Of a stretch of 64,000 bases of DNA, positions 56,925 to 64,000 are shown in pieces; positions within the stretch are counted from its first letter, which is position 1, and every line of letters starts with the position of its first letter. Origin of the DNA: Humulus lupulus. Taxonomy: Eukaryota > Streptophyta > Magnoliopsida > Rosales > Cannabaceae. The translations under genes were made by a program, and so were the position numbers. The notes under the pieces were generated by a model, which was not told the origin of the DNA, did no database searches, and worked only from the letters and a program-made list of their open reading frames with translations. The stretch lies in the NCBI RefSeq assembly GCF_963169125.1, contig NC_084795.1, positions 264,053,042-264,117,041 of the forward strand. Direction: 5' to 3'.

Positions 56925-57660
56925 GTGCATTCATGGATCAGACACCCCACCATTGTTGCAAATAATTTTGAGATCAAGCCAGCAATATTACAAATGGTGC
57001 AGTCTACTATTCAGTTTGGGGGGTTGCCTACGGAAGATCCTAATTTGCACATAGCCAATTTCCTGGAGCTATGTGCAACGTTTAAGATGAATGGGGTGAG
57101 TGGCGATGAAATTAGACTTAGATTATTCCCATTTTCTCTATGAGACCGAGCGAAGAGTTGGCTAATTTCACTGCAAGCTAATTCTATCACAACATGGGAG
57201 GAGTTAGCCCATAAGTTATTAGCAAAGTTTTTCCCTCCAGCAAAAGCTGCATGAGATGGGAAATTAATAATTTTTACTAGAAGGAAGGGGAATCGTTGTA
57301 TGATGCATGGGAAAGATTTAAAGAGTTGTTAAGGAAGTGCCCACATCATGGTATAGAGAAGTCCATAACATTTATAATAGGTTGAGTGGTACTACTCGTG
57401 CCATAATAGATGTTGCAGCAGGAGGTGCGTTCATGAGCAAAAGTGCTAATGAAGCTTATGAATTACTAGAGGAGATGACAATGAATAACTACCAGTGCCA
57501 ACTGAAAGGGGCAACAAAAGAAGGTGGCTGGTATGATTGAATTGGATGTTATTTCCATGCTTACAACACAAGTGGCAGCTTTAACAAAACAATTACAACA
57601 AACCAATCTTCCATCCTAAGTCATGCAAATACATAATTTATGCGGGGCAGGTAGTAGCGG
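56925..57660 (+). pseudogene. gag remnant of an Athila-like element
   Basis: The region begins without its N-terminus: [20 protein letters not shown] and [19 protein letters not shown] are typical of Athila Gag. Frames break near 57140, 57255 and 57330. The core ends with AAGGAFMSKSANEAYELLEE (57410-57470). The left edge abuts the truncated LTR of the Tat element, and the first part of gag is missing. Confidence 0.85.
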
Positions 57661-58558
57661 CCATCCACTGAATTAGTGCCTTGTCCTAGATATGAATAAC
57701 ATGCCCATGGAAGAAGTGAAAGCTATAGGAAATTACAAAAGATAAAACAATAACCATTTTTCCATGTCATACAACCAAGATTGGAAGAACCACCCAAAAT
57801 TTTCTTGGACAAATAATCAACCCACTCAAAAATCTTATCAACAACCTCCACCGGGCTTTTATCAACCACAAAATAGACCTCCACAACAACCAATGCCCAT
57901 GAAACAACCTGAAACACAACCTGATGCACTGAACCAATTAATGAAAGAGATAAGGGCATCTATAAGGATTTTGGAGACGCAAATAGGGCAGTTGGCCACT
58001 CTGATGACGAATAGAGCTCAAGGAAATTTGTCTAGTACTATTGAGGTGAATTCTAAATAACAGTGCCAAACCATCACCTTGAGAAGTGGAACACAGTACG
58101 AGGAGCCCAAGAGAACTCAGTCAGAGTAGATAAGTCAGGAGAAAAAGGACCAAGGCATAATAGAGAATAATTCTACTGAAGAGAAGGTCACTAAAGGCTT
58201 AGCAGAGCAAGAAGTGCTACCACCAGTGAGAATTGAGCATCATATAAAGATTCCTTATCCACAAAGACTCCGTAAGTGGAATTTAGATAAATAGTTTGCG
58301 AAGTTTTTAGAGGTGTTCAAGAAGCTACACATTAACATACCTTTTGCTGAAGCATTGGAACAAATGTGTAGATATGTAGATTTTATGAAGGAGATTCTGT
58401 CTAACAAGAGGAAAATGGGAGATTATGAAACTGTAGCATTGACTGAAGAGTGTAGTGCTATTTTGTAAAGAAATCTCCCACAAAAGTTAAGAGATCCTGG
58501 TAGTTTTACTATACCAAGCACCATTGGGGAGTTTGAATGCAAGCATGCACTGTGTGAT
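57661..58558 (+). pseudogene. gag-protease linker of the Athila-like element
   Basis: 57764-58060 encodes a Pro/Gln-rich linker followed by a helical segment (LNQLMKEIRASIRILETQIG) known from Athila polyproteins. The stretch after it has stops at 58058-58060, 58126 and 58291, but still reads like coding sequence up to the protease. Confidence 0.7.
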
Positions 58559-59008
58559 TTGAGGGCAAGTATAAACTTGATGCCATTATCAGTATTTCAC
58601 AAACTTGGATTGGGAGAAGCGAGGCCCACGACTGTCACATTACAGCTAGCAGATAGATCAGTCAAACACCCAAGAGGTATTATAGAAGATGTGCTGGTAA
58701 AAGTAGATAAATTTATTTTTTCGGTGGATTTTATTGTTCTTAATATGGAGGAGGATGAGAGTGTCCCAATTATTCTGGGGAGACAATTTTTAGCAACTGG
58801 GCAAGCTTTAATAGATGTTCAAAAAGGAGAATTACGGTTGAGAGTGCAAGGTAATGAAGTAGTATTCAATGTATTCAAGGCCGTGACATATTCTAGGGCG
58901 AGTGGTAGTTGTTATTCGGTGGATGTGATAGATGGAGTAGTAGCAAGTCAGAAGCTAGTAGAAGATCCGCTTGAGCTCAGTCTTACAGTCGATGATGTAG
59001 ATGAATAG
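58559..59008 (+). pseudogene. protease region of the Athila-like element
   Basis: An open frame of 149 codons with INLMPLSVFHKLGLGEARPT, DFIVLNMEEDESVPIILGRQ and LATGQALIDVQKGELRL, the usual order in Athila aspartic proteases. The D-x-G active site should lie just before 58559; the codons there (ALCDLRASI) read Asp-Leu-Arg where Asp-Leu-Gly is usual, so the active site is probably lost. Confidence 0.8.
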
Positions 59009-59089
59009 GAATGTGAGGAGGCAGTGAGTTATTTGAATTGGATATAATCGTATGGACCGTTGAGAGAAAAAAGGTTTGAAGAAATTGGT

Positions 59090-59358
59090 CAAGGGCCTGA
59101 GAGACCACTATCGTCCATTAAGAACCCCCCCTGTTATAGAATTAAAGGCTTTTCTAGAGCATTTACGCTATGCATATCTTGGAGCAAAGGAAACACTATG
59201 AGATAAGTTTAGGCCATATCTCATTGGGAATAAGGTAATAGTATACGCTGATCATTCTACCATTAAATACCTTATGACCAAGAAATATGCAAAGCCTCGT
59301 ATCTTTCGTTGGGTTCTATTGCTACAAGAATTTGACATGGAAATTAGGAATAAGAAAG
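59090..59358 (+). pseudogene. RNase H fragment of the Athila-like element, reverse transcriptase deleted
   Basis: A lead-in to the reverse transcriptase (ELKAFLEHLRYAYLGAKETL) passes directly into the RNase H segment ([34 protein letters not shown]). The reverse transcriptase in between, normally over 200 residues, is missing. A 2.7-kb LTR follows at 59359. Confidence 0.8.
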
Positions 59359-62074
59359 TGTAACGCCCTAGTTACTCCAAGACCGTTACTGTGGACTTTA
59401 AACGGTGCTTAACTCGCTAAACGAGTCATTTGGTTAGAAACGTGCATCTAGGTGTTATTAATAGGCTAAGGTGAAAAATCTTGATCAAAAGGAATTGATA
59501 TATTTTATTTAAAACATAAAACTATACATGGGCCCATAAAAGTGTTTACAAAGTTATTTACAATCTAAAATTGTCATTACAGTGTAAAAATTACAGCTTG
59601 CCAACCTAAGCAATAAAAATAGGATTAACCCTCAGTTCCTCTGAGAAACACCTTGGCCGTGGTGGTCAAGCGGCCGCATATGTACACATCGCCACCTAAG
59701 CTTTCTACTCAAGGCTGGGTGAGCTTTTCTTTCCCTTAACCTGCACCACATAGCACCCGTGAGCCAAGGCTCAGCAAGAAAATTTCTTACTGCATGTATG
59801 TAATATCAATAAATGATTATGGTAATCATTATGGGGCTTGCAGCCCTAATCAGATAATGAGTCATACTTTGAGCTCCGCACCCTAATCAGATAAGTGACT
59901 ATTAAGTCATACTCTGAATAGATGACTAATAAGTCTATCTTTGACTAGATGACTAATAAGTCTATCTTTGAATAGATGACTAATAAGTCTATCTCTAGGG
60001 CACCCTAAGCCATGTGACATTCAGTCACCTGAGCCTTTGGGCTCTGGCTCTATGTAACTAGCCTTTAGACTAGACAAGCACTTTTAGATTTCATCGAACT
60101 TAGGGTCAGTCAAGCATTTCATGCTCATGGTGATTAGATCTAATCATTTTGGCCTGTGTTAAACACATTAATGCTGTTCTTGATTCTTAAGCCAATACCA
60201 TACAACCAATGCTCAGTATCATCGATGAACTTGACTAATAAGTCACAGCTTCAGAATCAATACTAAACACCATTGTCGTTCTCTGACTAATAAGTCAGTA
60301 CCATACACAGATAAGCAAAGCTGTTATGCATTTACTATGCAATCAATGTCAATATATAGAGTACTCAACATGCTTCATCAATAACCATGCATGTCACATA
60401 CTGAGTGCAATTTTCTTACCTCTGGTTCGAGCGAGAAATAATAAAAGAACAAACTTTGAGAACGATCAGTCCTTAAGTTCCTTAGTGGTCACCTAGTCCT
60501 AACCAATATGAAATTCCATCAATAAAAGAAATAATAAAATGTTTATAATCTAAAACCTCGCTCCCGGAGCACATTTACAGGCATAATCATAATCATGCAC
60601 ATTTACAGGGGCCCAAGCCCTAATCAATTCTATATTTAACATTCGCGCCAAGACCTAATCATGTACATCACGTATTGGGTGCAATTTTCTTACCTCAGGT
60701 CCGAGTGTAATGTATAATAAGAACGACCCTCAAGCATGATTCTGATTCCGAGCCCCTAGCGATAACCTAGTCACAACCAAGTATAGAATCCTGTAAAAAA
60801 ATGAGTAAATAAAGGCTTCCAGATCGAGTCCTAGTCTCTGGGATGTCGAATCCTACTAAACCGGGTAGTAGGATCGATCTCGAGCTCTTAGGTTTGAGTT
60901 CCCGCACTCAAAACCTCCTTGAGGCCCAAAAACCCCCTTAAGCGACGTGGCCCAAACATTTGAGTCGCGACCCGCCCCAAGTCAGAGAGCCCAAGGCTCT
61001 CCCCTACTTCCACCCGCGCCGCGCCTTAACAGTCGTCACGGCTCAAATGGTCCAAAGGCACCTGCATCTCCCTGCGTCCAAGAGAGTCACGATGCCCCAA
61101 GAACAGGGTCGCGACTCGACATGTAAACTTTGTTTTTTCTCTGTTTTTCTCAAGCCAAATCCCTCCAAATACCTATCCAACACATATCCAAATCCCAAAA
61201 GTAAAGTTCCTAATCAACTCAGCAGCCCAAAACCATCAAAACCCAAGTTACAAATGAATCAAAAACTCATCAAAACCATAAAATACAATCAAACCTTAAG
61301 AACTCAAAATTTAGAAACTTAAAGCTTAGATTACCTCTGATTAAGACATTTTCTAGCTAAACCCTCAGGCTATTAAGCTTTTAATCTTCCCTAGAATCAT
61401 TATGACTTTAACCTCGCTTGAATCCGAGCTCTAAAACTCGAGTTTCCTTCGAAAATGCTAACGAGTGTCAAGTGAGAGAACGGGAGAGAGAACGAGAGTG
61501 TTGAACGTGTTTTCTGCTTCTGTTGGGTTACTTAGAGCTCAAGTAATCTTAAGCAAATCCCAAGGCCCGGGGTATCCAAAAACGTCCCCGAGGGTAAAAT
61601 AGTCAAAATTCTTAGAACTCCCTCCTAATCTCACTAACTCTGAATATATCCTCGAATATTCATTCCCATTACCCAATATCCTGGTAATGTACTAAATACC
61701 CAAAATACCCCTTGACTCACCTCGAGTCAAGTATTCGTCCTGTTGTGACTTTCCCACTAACTTGCTCCCTAGGATCGCCTCATGCCGAGTAACCCAAATA
61801 TATCCACATAATAATGTGGCCTCACACATACATCACATATATGCCAAATATACCCATAACGTGCCAAATTACGAAAATTGCCCTTCTGATAAGAAACGGG
61901 CCCACATGCATATTTAATACACCTAAAAATGCATATCATGTCATATTATAATAAAACTCACATAATCATGCAATGATACACATATATATCACATAAACAC
62001 ATAATTTCAATAATTTTCCATCCTGACCCCCTAATCAAGGCCCTACGCCTTATTAGGTAATTTGGGACGTTACA
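59359..62074 (-). mobile_element. LTR-like block of 2.7 kb with short inverted ends, probably reverse orientation
   Basis: The block starts TGTAACGCCC and ends GGGACGTTACA, giving matching inverted ends TGTAACGCCC / TGTAACGTCC. It has no long ORF. The reverse-strand start TGTAACGTCCCAAATTACC is a common style of plant LTR. The flanking five bases (GAAAG on the left, CGAGA on the right) do not match, and the DNA on the two sides belongs to different elements. It may be a solo LTR after recombination between elements or with one flank deleted. Confidence 0.6.
59921..59998 (+). repeat. 27-bp tandem repeat, three units
   Basis: GATGACTAATAAGTCTATCT recurs with a 27-bp period from 59921, 59948 and 59975, with a related unit upstream (AAGTGACTATTAAGTCAT). 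Related GACTAATAAGTC phrases occur again near 60230-60300. Confidence 0.9.
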
Positions 62075-63327
62075 CGAGAAGTACCTTGACAAAAGGACAC
62101 ATTAGCAAGGGCCCGAAAGATGCAATGTGGGAGACTAACAGCCTTTTGAGAACCCACAAAAAACAAAAATGTGGCCAAATCAAGATGAACGGTGGAGGAA
62201 TGCAATGTGGGCAACCAGTTGTAAATGGCAATGCGATGCAGCAGGCGATATTGAGGAATGAGCAACATAGTTCACCGAAGGCCAAGAGGCAGTTGGGTTG
62301 CCAGTAAAAGTACGAGCCACCTCATCCAAATCAGGATTGAAATCCTCTATGTATTAAGGATTCTCAACTTGGGGAAGATGGAGACAATTAACAATCACCG
62401 CATAAGAGAAAGGGATCCAATGCCCTCTCAAGAAAACCTGCCCAAAATGCTTGTGCACAGGATCCACAACAGATGGAGACATATTGGAATAAAATTCATG
62501 CACAAGAGTTTGAGATGGAATCATCAAAGAAGTAACTGAGTGTTTCCATCCATGAAAATCAATTATCTCATACACACCAAATTTAGGAAACTCACGATAA
62601 TCCAACAAACGTTCCAGTAACAATTTACGCAAAGAAATGCGAGAATGAAACTTATATTGTCGGTGGTGATTAAGAAATATGTTACCAAATTTTGCAGAAG
62701 TCGAAGATGAGGCCTTTCCTTTGGCAGTGGGAGTGGATAGTGCAGCACTGGGTGCAGGCTTGGGCTTCTTGGCAACAGGCACGGGCAAGCAGTGACACAA
62801 AATCATTGGAAGCAACAAACACATTTTTTCACTTCAAAGCAACTGTCTTGACACGAACAGATGGTTTGGGTGGAGTAGAGGGAGGACAGGCAGTGGGTTG
62901 GGTGCGGTTTCTGGTGCGGGTGGCGATACCACAGGGTGGTGAGATGGGGGAGGCTAAATGGAGAGGGGACAGGACCAAGGGTGAAGAGGAAAGGAAGGGG
63001 GCGGCAAAGGAAGTGATACAGGGGTGGATGCATGAAGAGGAATGGGTGGAGGTGGATTTATGACTCAGGGGTGGTTGTGGGATAGGTCACTAGGCGGTGA
63101 AGGTGGATCGAGGGTTGGGACGCTAGACTGTGGAGGCAGATGAGATGGGTCTTGGGGTTGTGGTGGGGTGGGTTCGCAAGGGATGTCATGGACAACGGGA
63201 GGAGAAGGGAGTGGGTGCTTAGGGGACAAAGGAGGATAGGACTCGGGTGATGGAGTGGAGGAGGGAGTGTGGGTGTGATTTCTCCGACGAAAGGCATAGA
63301 GACGGGTGGCTTTGGGAGTCTACATCG
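62075..63327 (-). pseudogene. N-terminal part of a reverse-strand plant-transposon-type protein
   Basis: On the reverse strand an ATG at about 63327 is followed at once by TAG. A long Pro/Ser/His-rich N-terminal region then runs to about 62830, and a conserved-looking domain follows from 62824 (RKLLLERLLDYREFPKFGVY, WKHSVTSLMIPSQTLVHEFY, VFLRGHWIPFSYAVI), continuing in another frame to 62075 (YNWLPTLHSSTVHLDLATFL). The pattern is that of the putative plant transposon protein domain found in retrotransposon-like genes. It ends at the edge of the LTR block. The C-terminal part may be 42165-42750. Confidence 0.6.
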
Positions 63328-64000
63328 GAGAAGAGAAAGATAGGAATGGGAGAGAGAGAGTGATTTTGATAGGGAAACCAAAAGAAAAAAAATAGAAGGA
63401 AAAAAATGAAAAAGAAACTTACTGATTTGATTTTTTTATTTTAAAAAAAAATTAAAAAAATGACAAACAAGACAAAAAAACGACAGAAGTAAAAAAATAG
63501 ACATAGTAATTTTTTTTTTGAATTTTTTTGTATTTTTAACACAAGAGAACAAACACAAGGGTATGTACAATAAAGCTAAAAAAATAGCATGAAACTAAAA
63601 ACAATATGGAAAAAGATAAGCATCAAACCAAGAGACACAAAGCAAAATAGGAGACTTCCTACACATTATTGTAACAGAAGAATGACATGTTGTAACATAG
63701 ACCTAACAGATGCAAAATTAAGACCTAACAAGGCACAAGACACAAATCATTAAGGCAAATGCAAAGAAGGTCAATCTTCTTAAGTGTGTGAAGTGTCCTC
63801 ATGAGTTGCCTAATAGTGAAGAACCAGGCAAACTCTCCCTCAAAATGATTTTTTTTTATATTTTTTATTTTTTGTTGTTATTTTTTTTTTTTTGTATAAA
63901 CCCCCTTAGAAATTACCAATTAGAGTGCTAAGTACATAGGTAGCCCTCTCCATGGGCACACAGTCCTAAGTGAAGGAGCAAACTATTCGAAGCAAAGTGA
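63328..64000. other. AT-rich region at the right end
   Basis: No gene seen. It contains several A and T homopolymer runs (63427-63480, 63505-63535, 63850-63895). It is probably the flank or untranslated part of the reverse-strand transposon-type gene. Confidence 0.4.

Noticed and set aside
60960..61322. 120-codon forward ORF in the 2.7-kb LTR block
   Set aside because: Low complexity (Pro, Lys, Ser), inside a non-coding LTR-like block, no domain.
1..64000. tRNA or rRNA genes
   Set aside because: I saw no cloverleaf-like tRNA or rRNA sequence by eye; the tRNA-like match at 6072 is a primer-binding site. A tRNA scan would be decisive.

Overview
The window is nuclear DNA of a flowering plant, probably a eudicot. 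Supporting signs are GT-AG introns, a plant plastid-division gene, a type I MADS-box gene, and plant lineages of Ty3/gypsy, Mutator-like and endogenous caulimovirid elements. The species cannot be fixed from the sequence alone; a rosid would fit. By my reading only two loci are ordinary host genes: a MADS-box gene at the left end and a 12-exon PARC6/CDP1 chloroplast-division gene at 24.4-29.7 kb. Nearly everything else is mobile or viral DNA, much of it nested.

Layout. 1-4157: an M-type MADS-box gene whose last codons are cut off by a 1,879-bp reverse-oriented solo LTR (target duplication GTTTG). 4158-13431: a complete chromovirus-type LTR retrotransposon (duplication AATAA). Its two 1,912-bp LTRs differ at one position that I can see, yet gag-pol is badly broken. 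An intact 155-codon ORF of unknown function sits between primer site and gag. 13523-14719: a scrambled, inverted partial copy of PARC6. 16271-23505: a rearranged endogenous pararetrovirus with parts in both orientations. 24235-29711: PARC6, with an upstream ORF in its leader.

32565-41883: a Mutator-like element (MULE) of 9.3 kb with long terminal inverted repeats and an 8-bp target duplication. It carries convergent transposase and Ulp1-type (C48) protease genes. Each frame is interrupted only by single stop codons. The non-coding parts are packed with short motifs centred on GTACGAT, which lie on the sense strand of whichever gene they flank or interrupt and therefore switch strand in the middle of the element.

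42165-63327: a nest of elements. An Athila-like Ty3/gypsy fragment is split by a reverse-strand Tat-lineage element (43426-56924) with two RNase H domains and an intron-containing antisense ORF. That antisense ORF is itself split by a solo LTR (duplication GTTGT). A further 2.7-kb LTR lies at 59359-62074. The outermost layer may be a reverse-strand plant-transposon-type protein gene whose two halves now lie about 19 kb apart.

How the parts relate. The host genes carry the marks of this mobile DNA: the MADS gene has lost its C-terminus and may be read antisense from an LTR promoter, and PARC6 has a scrambled partial copy 10 kb away. The most unusual structure is the MULE with its strand-polarised GTACGAT motif field. 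Next come the conserved leader ORF in an otherwise defective but recently inserted retrotransposon, and the templated-insertion scar in the PARC6 copy.
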